The translations under genes and the position numbers were made by a program. A stretch of 64,000 bases of DNA from assembly GCA_006738865.1 (NCBI GenBank), contig AP019701.1, forward strand, positions 735,001-799,000, in the 5' to 3' direction. This document shows, one piece after another, positions 29,547 through 37,884 of this stretch. Each line of letters opens with the position of its first letter. Position 1 is the stretch's first letter. The notes beneath the pieces were generated by a model, which made no database searches, had not been told where the DNA came from, and saw only the letters and a program-made list of their open reading frames with translations. This stretch comes from Allostella sp. ATCC 35155. GTDB lineage: Bacteria; Pseudomonadota; Alphaproteobacteria; ATCC43930; Allostellaceae.

Positions 29547-29732
29547 CGGCCTGCCGGTTCCGGGGGTCACCATGTCCACCCGGATATGTCGCCGGACGGC
29601 CCCGGCCGGTTCGATTTGGGGCAAAGAATCTAGGTGCGACGCGGGCGCATGCCCTAGAAATCGATTCGGATGCCGCCCGCGGTCCGGCGTCGGAAACCGG
29701 GATCGTGCTCCGACTGTAAGAAGGGGGCCCCC

Positions 29733-30143
29733 ATGTGGCAGGAGTTCCGGGTATTCATCGCCCGTGGCAGCGTCGTCGACCTCGCCGTCGGTATCATCAT
29801 CGGCGCGGCCTTCACCTCGATCGTCAATTCGCTGGTGACGGACATCATCATGCCGCCGATCGGCCTCATCCTCGGCGGCATCGATTTCTCGGACTTCTAC
29901 ATCAACCTCAGCGGCCAGGATTACCCCTCGCTGGCCGCCGCAAAGGAGGCGGGCGCCGCCACGATCAACTACGGCGTCTTCGTCAACGCCTGCATCAAGT
30001 TCCTGATCGTGGCCTTCGCGGTGTTCATCCTCGTCAAGCAGGTCAACCGTATCCACCGCAAGCCGCCCCCACCGCCGCCGGCCGCCTCGGCCGAGGCGAA
30101 GCTGCTGGAGGAGATCCGCGACCTCCTGAAGACACGGGTCTGA
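29733..30143 (+). CDS. mscL: Large-conductance mechanosensitive channel
   Basis: 136 residues. It opens MWQEFRVFIARGSVVDLAVGIIIGAAFTSIVNSLVTDIIMPPIGLI, the conserved N-terminal helix and pore-lining TM1 of MscL. TM2 is NYGVFVNACIKFLIVAFAVFILV, then a polyproline linker and a C-terminal helix (AEAKLLEEIRDLLKTR) that forms the cytoplasmic bundle. It opens under membrane tension on osmotic downshock. Start at 29733 by homology; the frame is open upstream to 29670. Confidence 0.96.
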   Translation: MWQEFRVFIARGSVVDLAVGIIIGAAFTSIVNSLVTDIIMPPIGLILGGIDFSDFYINLSGQDYPSLAAAKEAGAATINYGVFVNACIKFLIVAFAVFILVKQVNRIHRKPPPPPPAASAEAKLLEEIRDLLKTRV

Positions 30144-30160
30144 CGCGGGGTCTGATCGGT

Positions 30161-30186
30161 GTCGCCGGCCCTCAGGGGCCGGCGAC
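30161..30186. terminator. Hairpin shared by mscL and the CoA-transferase, with a stop codon in its loop
   Basis: A perfect 11-bp stem (30161-30171 with 30176-30186) encloses a 4-base loop, TCAG. The CoA-transferase stop codon (30172-30174, minus strand) is in that loop, so the hairpin serves as the end of both convergent transcripts. There is no T run on either side. Confidence 0.5.
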
Positions 30187-31380
30187 GATCACCCGCCGGC
30201 GCGCCAGGTCGTCGATCGCGGGCACGTCGTAGCCGATCTCGGCCAGCACCTCGCGCGAGTGCTGGCCGAGAGTCGGCGCCTCGAGGCGCAGCCCGAGGTC
30301 ATGCTCGCCCATCTCGACCGGCAGCTTCGGCAGCTTCGTGGTCCGCCCGTCCGGCAGGCGCACCGGAATCAGGAATCCGTGGGCGTTGAGCTGCGGGTCG
30401 TCGAACAGATCCTCGGTCGTGACGACCGGCGCAAAGGGGATCTGCGCCGCCTCCAGCCGCTGCTCGGCTTCGGCGCGCGTCAGCTGCCCGATCACGGCCG
30501 CGACCAGCGGCACCAGCTGCGGCCGGGCCGCGACCCGGTCCTCGTTCGACTGCAGGCCGGCCTCGTCGCGCAGCGCGGCCAGCTGCGGGTCCTCGGCCCG
30601 GAAATGGTCGCAGAAGCGGTGCCAGTGGTTGTTGGAGGTGATGCCGACGAACACCTGGTCGCCGTCCCGGGTGCCGAAGGGCTCGTAGACCGCCCAGGCG
30701 CTCTTGCGCGCCGGCATCGGCGGAATCTTCTCGCCGGTGATGGCGTGGCCGGCCATGTGCGAGCCCATCAGGAAGGCCCCGCTCTCGAACAGCGAACTCT
30801 TGACGAGCTGGCCCTCGCCGGTGCGGTCGCGCTCGCGCAACGCGGCCAGGATGGCGATGGCACCATAGGCGCCGCCGAGGATGTCGATGATCGAGGCGCC
30901 GGCGCGCAGCGGCCGGCCCGGCGGCCCGGTCATGTAGGCGATGCCGGACATGAACTGCACGATCTCGTCGAGCGCCGGCCGGTTCTCGTAGGGGCCGGAT
31001 AGGAAGCCCTTGAGCGCGCAATAGACGAGGCGCGGGTTGACCCGGCGGGCTTCCTCCCAGCCCATTCCCAGCCGGTCGGCGGTGCCGGGACCGAAATTCT
31101 CGAGCAGCACGTCCGCGGTGCCGAGCAGCCGGTGCAGCACCTGGCGGCCCTCCTCGGTCTTGAGGTCGACGGCGAGGCTGCGCTTGTTGCGGTTGAACAC
31201 GGTGAAGAAGCCGGACGCGAAGCCCGGCAGCCGGCGCGTGTGGTCGCCGGCCGGCGCCGGCTCGATCTTGACGACGTCGGCGCCGAGGTCGGCGAGCGCG
31301 AGGCCGCAGGACGGGCCCATGATCGTGTGGGTCATCTCGACGACGCGGATGCCGTCGAGGGGCAGGGCGGTTTGGGTCAT
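30172..31380 (-). CDS. CaiB/BaiF family CoA-transferase (class III), second copy
   Basis: 402 residues. It opens GIRVVEMTHTIMGPSCGLALADLGADVVKIEPAPAGDHTRRLPGF and has RNKRSLAVDLKTEEGRQ and the active-site Asp in RPALDEIVQFMSGIAYMTGPPG. It is a full-length class III CoA-transferase, clearly diverged from the one at 3362-4552. The acyl substrate is unknown. It is divergent (129 bp) from the lipid A acyltransferase gene, with no evident functional link. Confidence 0.9.
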   Translation of the reverse strand: MTQTALPLDGIRVVEMTHTIMGPSCGLALADLGADVVKIEPAPAGDHTRRLPGFASGFFTVFNRNKRSLAVDLKTEEGRQVLHRLLGTADVLLENFGPGTADRLGMGWEEARRVNPRLVYCALKGFLSGPYENRPALDEIVQFMSGIAYMTGPPGRPLRAGASIIDILGGAYGAIAILAALRERDRTGEGQLVKSSLFESGAFLMGSHMAGHAITGEKIPPMPARKSAWAVYEPFGTRDGDQVFVGITSNNHWHRFCDHFRAEDPQLAALRDEAGLQSNEDRVAARPQLVPLVAAVIGQLTRAEAEQRLEAAQIPFAPVVTTEDLFDDPQLNAHGFLIPVRLPDGRTTKLPKLPVEMGEHDLGLRLEAPTLGQHSREVLAEIGYDVPAIDDLARRRVIVAGP

Positions 31381-31509
31381 GTCCTGAACGGGCGATGGAG
31401 AAGGGACGGCGGCACAGTATCAGCACTGCCGCGGCGATGGCGACGCTTGACAGGCACGGCCGGTCGCTGTCGGTTGGCGCGCTCCGAAACGGACCAAGCA
31501 TCCCGACCG

Positions 31510-32490
31510 ATGGCGCTCTCCTGGCGGCTTCGCCTCAAGCTTCATGCCGCCCGCTGGCTGGGCGCGATCGGCGGCGCCTTCGTGGCGGCCTTCTTTCTGG
31601 CCGCCCGTGTCGTTCCCTATGCCTGGATGGCAGGTGCCGGCGGCTGGATCGCCCGCACGCTCGGCCCGCGGCTCAAGCCCAGCCGGACGGCCCGCGCGAA
31701 CCTCGCGCAGGCCTTTCCGGAGAAGGGCGAGGCCGAGCGCGAGGCGATCCTGCGCGGCGCCTGGGACAATCTCGGCCGCACGGCGGTCGAATATCCCTAT
31801 CTCGGACGCCTCTGGGACTATGATCCCGCGCACCCGGAACGGCCGGGCCGGATCGAAGTCGTCGGGCGCGAGCACTTCATGGCCCTGCGCGACGACGGGC
31901 GGCCGGGGGTGATCTTTGCCGCCCATCTCGCCAACTGGGAACTGCTCGCGGTGGCTGCCGCGCGGCACGGCCTCGACATCGCCGTGCTCTACCGCGAGCC
32001 GAACAACCCGGCGATCGCCCGCATCATCCGCCGCATCCGCGGCCAGAACATGGGCCGCCTGATCCCGACCGACCTGCGCGGCGGCCTCGCGCTGGTCGGC
32101 GTCCTCAAGGGCGGCGGGCATGTCGGCATGCTGGTCGACCAGCATTTCAGCCGCGGGCCGCTGGGCCGGTTCTTCGGCCGGCCGGTGCGCACCGCACCGG
32201 CCGCCGCCAAGTTCGCCCGCGCCTTCGAATGTCCGCTGCACGGGGCGCGGGTGATGCGCCTGCCGGGCGGCCGGTTCCGCGTCGAGATGACGCCGCCGCT
32301 GGCGATCCCGCCGGCGACCGGCGATGCCGCGGCCGACGAGGCGACGCTGACCCAGGCCATCACCGACGTCATCGAGACCTGGGTCCGCGAGCAACCCGAG
32401 GACTGGCTGTGGATGCACCGGCGCTGGCGGGTGGAGGGAGGCGCGGCGCCCATCCCCTCCGGCGTTGACAAACGGGGAGCCGCCCGATAG
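31510..32490 (+). CDS. LpxL/HtrB-family acyltransferase, LpxXL candidate
   Basis: 326 residues. An N-terminal membrane anchor (LGAIGGAFVAAFFLAARVVPYAWMA) precedes the lysophospholipid-acyltransferase fold, with the catalytic HX4E motif in IFAAHLANWELLAVAAARHG and LVDQHFSRGPLGRFFGRPVRTAPAAAKFA downstream. This family adds secondary acyl chains to lipid A at the inner membrane. Because AcpXL starts 95 bp downstream and a full VLCFA elongation set follows, transfer of a very long acyl chain from AcpXL (LpxXL role) is likely. In Rhizobium lpxXL lies at the other end of the cluster. Confidence 0.85.
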   Translation: MALSWRLRLKLHAARWLGAIGGAFVAAFFLAARVVPYAWMAGAGGWIARTLGPRLKPSRTARANLAQAFPEKGEAEREAILRGAWDNLGRTAVEYPYLGRLWDYDPAHPERPGRIEVVGREHFMALRDDGRPGVIFAAHLANWELLAVAAARHGLDIAVLYREPNNPAIARIIRRIRGQNMGRLIPTDLRGGLALVGVLKGGGHVGMLVDQHFSRGPLGRFFGRPVRTAPAAAKFARAFECPLHGARVMRLPGGRFRVEMTPPLAIPPATGDAAADEATLTQAITDVIETWVREQPEDWLWMHRRWRVEGGAAPIPSGVDKRGAAR

Positions 32491-32585
32491 GGCTTCCGAC
32501 GCCGACCGATCCGCCGGATCATGGCAATTTTCCGGCCGTTACGGTCCGTCCTGCGCCAACTCAGCCCGAGGCTGCACGGAGTCCC

Positions 32586-32870
32586 ATGGCCGCCACCGTC
32601 GATGCCATCGCCGAAATCATCGCCTCGACCTGCAACCTGGATCGGGCGACAATCACCGTGGATTCGCACATCATCGACGATCTCGGCGTCGACAGCCTCG
32701 ATTTCCTCGACATCGCGTTCGCGATCGACAAGCGGTTCGACATCAAGATGCCGGTCGAGAGCTGGATGGAGGACGTCAATGCCGGCCGGGCCAGCAGCGA
32801 CGACTTCTTCATCATGCGCAATCTCGCCGCGCGCATCGACGATCTGGTCGCGGCCAGGGCAGCGGGATGA
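32586..32870 (+). CDS. acpXL: Acyl carrier protein AcpXL type
   Basis: 94 residues, longer than housekeeping AcpP (about 78). The phosphopantetheine site is Ser37 in DDLGVDSLDFLDIAFAIDKRF. The longer C-terminus (SDDFFIMRNLAARIDDLVAARA) matches AcpXL, the special carrier for 27-hydroxyoctacosanoic acid in rhizobial and Brucella lipid A. It leads a run of overlapping genes for chain elongation. Confidence 0.88.
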   Translation: MAATVDAIAEIIASTCNLDRATITVDSHIIDDLGVDSLDFLDIAFAIDKRFDIKMPVESWMEDVNAGRASSDDFFIMRNLAARIDDLVAARAAG

Positions 32871-32910
32871 CCGGGGCCGCGGCGGCGCGGCCCCTGTCCC
32901 CGACGCGAGC

Positions 32911-33384
32911 ATGGACTTCGAATCCTTCCGCCTCGTCGATGCGCTCGACGAGTTGAGCCTGTCGCCCGCACGCATCGCCATGCGCGGCCGCGTGCCCGAG
33001 CGCTCGACCATTCTCGACGCGCATTTCCCCGGCCATCCGATCATGCCCGGCGTGCTGATGGTGGAGGCGATGGCCCAGGCCTCGGGCTATCTCCTGCTGG
33101 CGTTGACCCGCGCCGGCCGGATGCCGTTCCTGGCCGAGGTGCGCGAGGCGAAGCTGCGCGCCTTCGTGCCGCCCGGTGCGGAACTCGCCATCGCGGCCGA
33201 ACTCGAGCACGAGGGCTCGGGCTATGCCGTGACGCGGGCCAGCATCGCCCGCGACGGCCGGCGCGTGGCCGAGGCCGAGCTTCGCTTCCGCACCGTCCCG
33301 TTCCCCGCGCCCGAACTCGCCGCGCAGATGCGCGCGGCCATGGTCCGGGTCGGCCTTCCCGACCCGGCGGAAGCCGGGGCATGA
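32911..33384 (+). CDS. 3-hydroxyacyl-ACP dehydratase (FabZ-like, XL cluster)
   Basis: 157 residues, hot-dog fold. The catalytic His and Glu are in DAHFPGHPIMPGVLMVEAMAQASGYLL. It removes water from 3-hydroxyacyl-ACP during elongation. The ATG at 32911 is 40 bp after the acpXL stop; its own stop overlaps the next start (ATGA). This position matches fabZXL of rhizobia. Confidence 0.88.
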   Translation: MDFESFRLVDALDELSLSPARIAMRGRVPERSTILDAHFPGHPIMPGVLMVEAMAQASGYLLLALTRAGRMPFLAEVREAKLRAFVPPGAELAIAAELEHEGSGYAVTRASIARDGRRVAEAELRFRTVPFPAPELAAQMRAAMVRVGLPDPAEAGA

Positions 33385-34562
33385 GCGCCTCCGGCCGCGA
33401 GGTCTGGATCACCGGCGCCGGCCTCGTCACCGCGCTCGGCGAAGGGCGCGCGGCGCACCGGGCCGCGCTTGCCGATCCCGCCGCGCTGGCCGCCGCCCGC
33501 GACGAGGCTGCCTTCGCCCCCTTCGCGATCCATCCGATCCGCGCGCTCGATCTCGACCGCTACATGCCCCGGCGCGGCGACCAGCGCGCGACCGGTCCCT
33601 GGATGCACTACGGCATCCATGCCGCGGGGATGGCGCTGGAGGCGGCGGGCGTGCTGGGCGATGCCGCACTGCTCGCTCGCACACATGTGCTGGCCGCCGC
33701 GGCCGGCGGCGAACGCGACACCGCGCTGGACGAGAAAATCCTCGCCGAAGCCGCGGGGGCGCCCACGCCCGCCGCGCTGACCGTGACGCGGCTTGCCGAG
33801 GGGCTGCGGCCGACGGCGTTCCTGGCCCAGCTGTCCAACATGTTCGCCGGCAACCTCTCGATCGTGCTGGGGCCGGCCGCATCCAGCCGCACCCTGATGG
33901 GCGAGGAGTCGGCCGGCGTCGAAGCCGTCCGCATGGCCGGGCGTCGCGCGGGCGCCGGCCAGGGCGATCTCTTCCTCGTCGCCGCCTCCTACAACGCCGC
34001 ACGGCTGGACATGCTGCTGCTGCACCGGCTGGGCGGGCGCCTGCTGGAGGGCGCCTGGACCGACTTGTGGTCGCGGCCTCCGGCCGGCATGTGCCTCGGC
34101 AGCATGGGTGCGGCGCTGGTCGTCGAGGCCGCCGACCATGCGCGAGCGCGCGGTGCCCGGCCGCTCGCGCGGCTGGTGCGCGTCGCCCATGCCTGGTCCG
34201 ACCGGACCGCTGGCGCGGCCGCCGCAGCGGCCGAGCGGGACTGGGCCGATCTGCCGCGGGATTCCTCGACCCTGATCCTCAGCGCCGCCTCCGGCGCCGG
34301 GCCGGCGACGGCCGACGAGCGGGACTTTCTCGCCGGGCGCGGGGTCGTCCGCGGCACCGCCGCCGCCATCGGGCACGGCGTCGAGGCGGCGTTCGCGGCC
34401 AATCTCGTGCTGGGCGCCTGGTGCGCCGAGGACGGTGCCTTCCCGGCGCTCTCCTCCCATCCGGTCGAGGCGATGCCGGCCGCGGCCCCGGAGCGGGTGG
34501 CGGTCAGCGGCTGGGGCGTGCGCCGTGGCGAGGGCCTCGCCGTGCTGGAGCCGGTCCGTTGA
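33381..34562 (+). CDS. Ketosynthase-like protein lacking the catalytic Cys (FabF2XL position)
   Basis: 393 residues, beta-ketoacyl synthase fold (EVWITGAGLVTALGEGRAAHRAAL at the start). The nucleophile Cys that should lie in a TACASG motif is replaced: here the stretch is LGPAASSRTLMGEESAG (about residues 163-178). The first His (NAHGTGT in active enzymes) is also gone, with SAASGAGPATADERDF in its place, while a GH remains in AAIGHGVEAAF. It should not condense by itself. By position and loss of Cys it resembles the chain-length-factor half of KS-alpha/KS-beta pairs, partnered by the complete ketosynthase that overlaps its 3' end. Confidence 0.82.
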   Translation: MSASGREVWITGAGLVTALGEGRAAHRAALADPAALAAARDEAAFAPFAIHPIRALDLDRYMPRRGDQRATGPWMHYGIHAAGMALEAAGVLGDAALLARTHVLAAAAGGERDTALDEKILAEAAGAPTPAALTVTRLAEGLRPTAFLAQLSNMFAGNLSIVLGPAASSRTLMGEESAGVEAVRMAGRRAGAGQGDLFLVAASYNAARLDMLLLHRLGGRLLEGAWTDLWSRPPAGMCLGSMGAALVVEAADHARARGARPLARLVRVAHAWSDRTAGAAAAAAERDWADLPRDSSTLILSAASGAGPATADERDFLAGRGVVRGTAAAIGHGVEAAFAANLVLGAWCAEDGAFPALSSHPVEAMPAAAPERVAVSGWGVRRGEGLAVLEPVR

Positions 34563-35803
34563 GCGCGTCCGTCGCCGTCACCGGCATCGGCATGGTCACC
34601 GCGCTGGGCCAGGGCGTTGCCGCCAACTGGCCGGCGCTTCTGGCTGGCCGGTCCGGCATTCGCACGCTGACGCGCTTTCCCGTCGAAGGCTTGCGCTGCA
34701 CCTTCGGCGGCGCGGTCGATGATGACGGCCTGGGCGGCCTGCCGGCGGCACAGCGGTGCCTTGCCATGGGTCGCATGGTTGCGTCCGAGGCGCTGGCCCA
34801 GGCCGGCCTTACCGGCTCCGGTTTCGGGGGGCCGCTGGTCCTGGCCCTGCCGCCGATCGAGCTCGAATGGCCGCAGCGCCGGGCGCTGGCCGCCCGCGCC
34901 GCGGCGCCGTCCTACGCCGCGATGCTCGCCGCGGCGGCGGGCGACGCCGACGATCCCGCCCACCGGGACTTCCTGTTCGGCACCGTCGCCGAGCAACTGG
35001 CCGAGGCATTCGCGACGGCCGGTCCGCCGGTCACGATCTCGACCGCCTGCGCCTCGGGCGCCACGGCGATCCAGACCGCGGTCGAGGCGATCCGCCGCGG
35101 CGACTGCGACCGCGTGCTGGTGGTGGGCAGCGAAGGTTCGCTGCAGGTCGAGGCGCTGATCCGGTTCGGGCTCCTCCAGGCACTCTCCACCCACAACACC
35201 GATCCGGCCGGGGCCGCCCGGCCCTTCGCCGCCGACCGCGACGGCTTCGTCATGGCCGAAGGCGCCGCGGCGCTGGTGCTGGAGCGGCCCGCGGCCGCGG
35301 CCGATCGCGGGGCGGCGATCCTGGCCTATGTCCGCGGCTGCGGCGAGGCGGCCGACACCTTTCACCGGACCCGCAGCAATCCGGACGGCGGGGCCATCCT
35401 GCGCGCGATGGCCGATGCGGTGGCCGATGCGGGCCTCGCGCCCGATGCGATCGACCACGTCAATGCCCATGGCACCGGCACGCCCGAGAACGACAAGATG
35501 GAATGCCTCGCCTTGCAGCTCCTGCTGGGCGAGCGGGTCGGCCGGGTTCCGGTCACCGCCAACAAGTCGATGATCGGCCACACGCTGAGCGCGGCCGGCG
35601 CCATCGAGGCGGCAGTCTCGATCCTCACCCTCCGGCATGGCCTGATCCCGCCGACGATCAACCACCACCATCCCGACCCGGCGCTGCCGCTCGACATCGT
35701 GGCGGGCGCTGCGCGACCCTTCGCCGGCCGGACCGTGCTCTCGAACTCGTTCGGGTTCGGCGGGCAGAACGTGTCGCTGGTGCTCGGGCTCGATCCCGCA
35801 TGA
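34559..35803 (+). CDS. Beta-ketoacyl-ACP synthase (FabF-type, FabF1XL position)
   Basis: 414 residues. The complete active site is present: Cys164 in TISTACASGATAIQTAVEAIRRG, His in HVNAHGTGTPENDKMECLAL and His in ANKSMIGHTLSAAGAIEAA. It condenses malonyl-ACP with the growing acyl-ACP. The start is a TTG at 34559 that overlaps the upstream stop; the first ATG (34592) would cut off the conserved VAVTGIGMVTALG strand, so TTG is preferred. Together with the Cys-less partner it could form a heterodimer that sets the very long chain length. Confidence 0.88.
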   Translation: MSASVAVTGIGMVTALGQGVAANWPALLAGRSGIRTLTRFPVEGLRCTFGGAVDDDGLGGLPAAQRCLAMGRMVASEALAQAGLTGSGFGGPLVLALPPIELEWPQRRALAARAAAPSYAAMLAAAAGDADDPAHRDFLFGTVAEQLAEAFATAGPPVTISTACASGATAIQTAVEAIRRGDCDRVLVVGSEGSLQVEALIRFGLLQALSTHNTDPAGAARPFAADRDGFVMAEGAAALVLERPAAAADRGAAILAYVRGCGEAADTFHRTRSNPDGGAILRAMADAVADAGLAPDAIDHVNAHGTGTPENDKMECLALQLLLGERVGRVPVTANKSMIGHTLSAAGAIEAAVSILTLRHGLIPPTINHHHPDPALPLDIVAGAARPFAGRTVLSNSFGFGGQNVSLVLGLDPA

Positions 35804-35813
35804 GCGGGCCGGC

Positions 35814-36530
35814 ATGAGCGGAACGCAGGGGCGGGTTCTGGTGACGGGCGGCGGCCGCGGAATCGGCGCGGCCATCGTCGCCCAGCTCGCCGCAGCCGGC
35901 TGGGAGGTCGACTATACCCACCGCCGTGGCGCGGGCGACGGGCCGGGCCGGGCGATCGCCTGCGACCTCGCCGACCGTGCGGCGGTCGATGCCCTGGCCG
36001 AGGAGGCGGTCGGCGCCGGCTATCGCGCCTTCGTCCACAATGCCGGGGTGAGCTACGACCGGCTGGCGGCCATGGTCGACCAGACCCAGGCCGAGACGGT
36101 GATGCAGGTGAATTTCTGGGCGATGACGCGCATCACCAAGGCCCTGGTCCGCCCGATGACGGCGGCGGGCGGCGGGCGGATCGTCGTCGTCGGCTCGGTT
36201 GCAGCACTCGCCGGCGGCCGCGGCAATGCCATCTACGCGGCCTCGAAGGCGGCGGCGCTGGGCTACCTGCGGACGCTGGCGCAGGAGGTGGCGCGCAAGG
36301 GCGTGACGGCGAACTACGTCGCGCCCGGCTTCGTCGATACCGAGATGCTGGCCGGCTACGGCGCCCATCGCGAGCGGCTGGAGCAGCAGATCCCGGCCGG
36401 CCGCTATGCCCGGCCCGAGGAGGTGGCGGCCGTGGTCGGCTTCCTCCTGTCCGATGCCGCCGCCTATGTCACGGGGGCGGTGCTGCCGGTCGATGGCGGG
36501 CTCTCGGCGGCGATGGCCGTGCAGCGATAG
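35814..36530 (+). CDS. 3-oxoacyl-ACP reductase (SDR, FabG-like)
   Basis: 238 residues, classical SDR. Cofactor motif TGGGRGIG near residue 11, NAG in FVHNAGVSYD, and the catalytic Ser and YxxxK in VGSVAALAGGRGNAIYAASKAAAL. It reduces 3-oxoacyl-ACP with NADPH. It starts 10 bp after the ketosynthase, in the same operon, supplying the ketoreduction step for the XL cluster. Confidence 0.88.
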   Translation: MSGTQGRVLVTGGGRGIGAAIVAQLAAAGWEVDYTHRRGAGDGPGRAIACDLADRAAVDALAEEAVGAGYRAFVHNAGVSYDRLAAMVDQTQAETVMQVNFWAMTRITKALVRPMTAAGGGRIVVVGSVAALAGGRGNAIYAASKAAALGYLRTLAQEVARKGVTANYVAPGFVDTEMLAGYGAHRERLEQQIPAGRYARPEEVAAVVGFLLSDAAAYVTGAVLPVDGGLSAAMAVQR

Positions 36531-36538
36531 GCGGGACA

Positions 36539-37573
36539 ATGGCGAAGATGCAGGCGCTGCGGCTGCTGGCCGAGCGCGAACTGGCGCTGGTCGAGGTGGA
36601 GGAACCGCCGCCGCCGGGACCGGACGAGGTCCAGGTGCGGGTGCGGGCGATCGCCCTCAACCATATCGACCTCTGGGGCTTCCGCGGCATGGCCTTCGCC
36701 AAGCGCACCTTGCCGATCACGGTCGGGGTCGAGGCGGTGGGCGAGGTCGTGGCCGCGGGGGCGGAGGCGCGGTTGCCGCCGGGCACGCGCGTCGCCCTCT
36801 ATGGCGGGCGCACCTGCGGCGTCTGCCTGGCCTGCCGCCAGGGCCGCGACAATCACTGCGCCGAGGTCGCGGGCATCGCCGGCTTCCATGTCGACGGTTT
36901 CGCCCAGACGCTCGTCAACCAGCCGGCGCGGCTGTGCGTGGCGATTCCGGACGCGATCGGCTGGACCGAGGCGGCCTGCGCCCCGCTGACCTTCGCGACC
37001 GTCGAGCACATGCTGTTCGACAATGCGCGCCTGATGGGGGGCGAATGGGTGCTCGTCCATGCGGCCGGCAGCGGCATCGGCTCGGCCGCGATCCGCCTCG
37101 CCAAGGACCAGGGTGCCACCGTCATCGCGACCGCGGGCGACGACGCCAAGCTCGAGAAGGCGCGCGCGATCGGCGCCGACCATGTCGTCAACTACCGCAC
37201 CCAGCGGTTCGAGAGCGTCGCACGCCGCCTGACCGGCAAGCGCGGGGTCGATGTCGTGTTCGAGCATGTCGGGCCGGATACCTGGGGCGGCAGCCTGCTG
37301 GCGCTCGCCCGCGGCGGGCGGCTGGTCACCTGCGGCTCGACCAGCGGCATCCAGGCGGAGACCAACCTCTTCCTCGTCTTCCAGCAGCAGCTGCGGATCT
37401 TCGGCTCGTTCGGCGCCACCCGCCGGAACGTCCGCGACGTGCTGGCGCGCATGGCCGCCGGCCGCGTCGCGGCGGTCATCGACAGCCAGCTGCCGCTCGA
37501 CCGCTGGTCGGAGGGGCTGGCCCGCATCGAGGCCCGCCAGGTCTTCGGCAAGATCGTGGTGACGATGCCGTAG
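36539..37573 (+). CDS. Zinc-type MDR alcohol dehydrogenase / enoyl reductase (FabXL position)
   Basis: 344 residues. GroES-like N-terminus, a structural-zinc Cys set in GGRTCGVCLACRQGRDNHCAEVAG, and an AAGSGIGSAAIRLAKDQGA nucleotide motif. The rhizobial VLCFA cluster also has an MDR dehydrogenase gene here, thought to serve reduction in the elongation cycle. It starts 8 bp after the SDR gene and appears to end the operon. Confidence 0.87.
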   Translation: MAKMQALRLLAERELALVEVEEPPPPGPDEVQVRVRAIALNHIDLWGFRGMAFAKRTLPITVGVEAVGEVVAAGAEARLPPGTRVALYGGRTCGVCLACRQGRDNHCAEVAGIAGFHVDGFAQTLVNQPARLCVAIPDAIGWTEAACAPLTFATVEHMLFDNARLMGGEWVLVHAAGSGIGSAAIRLAKDQGATVIATAGDDAKLEKARAIGADHVVNYRTQRFESVARRLTGKRGVDVVFEHVGPDTWGGSLLALARGGRLVTCGSTSGIQAETNLFLVFQQQLRIFGSFGATRRNVRDVLARMAAGRVAAVIDSQLPLDRWSEGLARIEARQVFGKIVVTMP

Positions 37574-37587
37574 CCTTGCGGCGCGGG

Positions 37588-37782
37588 TCAGCGCCCGATG
37601 GATCGCCAGGTCAGGGCGGCCGCAGCGGCCAGCACCAGGCCGACGCCGGCCAGGGCCAGCGCGCCGGCGCCGTCGGTCGCGGGGGCGCCCAGTCCGATCG
37701 CGCTCTCCGACACCATCGGGTTGGCGAGCGCCGGCATGGCGAGGATGGTCGGCAGCAGGGCGAGCAGGCAGCGGATGGGCAT
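37588..37782 (-). CDS. Small membrane or exported protein, hypothetical
   Basis: 64 residues on the strand opposite the neighbours, filling most of a 311-bp gap. It has a signal-peptide-like start (MPIRCLLALLPTILAMPALANP, cleavage after ALA) and a C-terminal hydrophobic helix with a basic tail (ALALAGVGLVLAAAAALTWRSIGR). That layout recalls short surface proteins with a sorting or anchor tail, but no LPXTG or PEP motif is clear. The ribosome-binding site is weak (GGGAG about 12 bases away). It may be real; I do not recognise a family. Confidence 0.42.
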   Translation of the reverse strand: MPIRCLLALLPTILAMPALANPMVSESAIGLGAPATDGAGALALAGVGLVLAAAAALTWRSIGR

Positions 37783-37884
37783 GGACGGTGATCTCCCTCG
37801 GGTCGCCGGGTCCGTCGCGCCATCGGTGCCGAAGGTTCAGCGATCCCTTGCCGCTGTCCGCGACCGCGTGTAGCCATCGACCGC

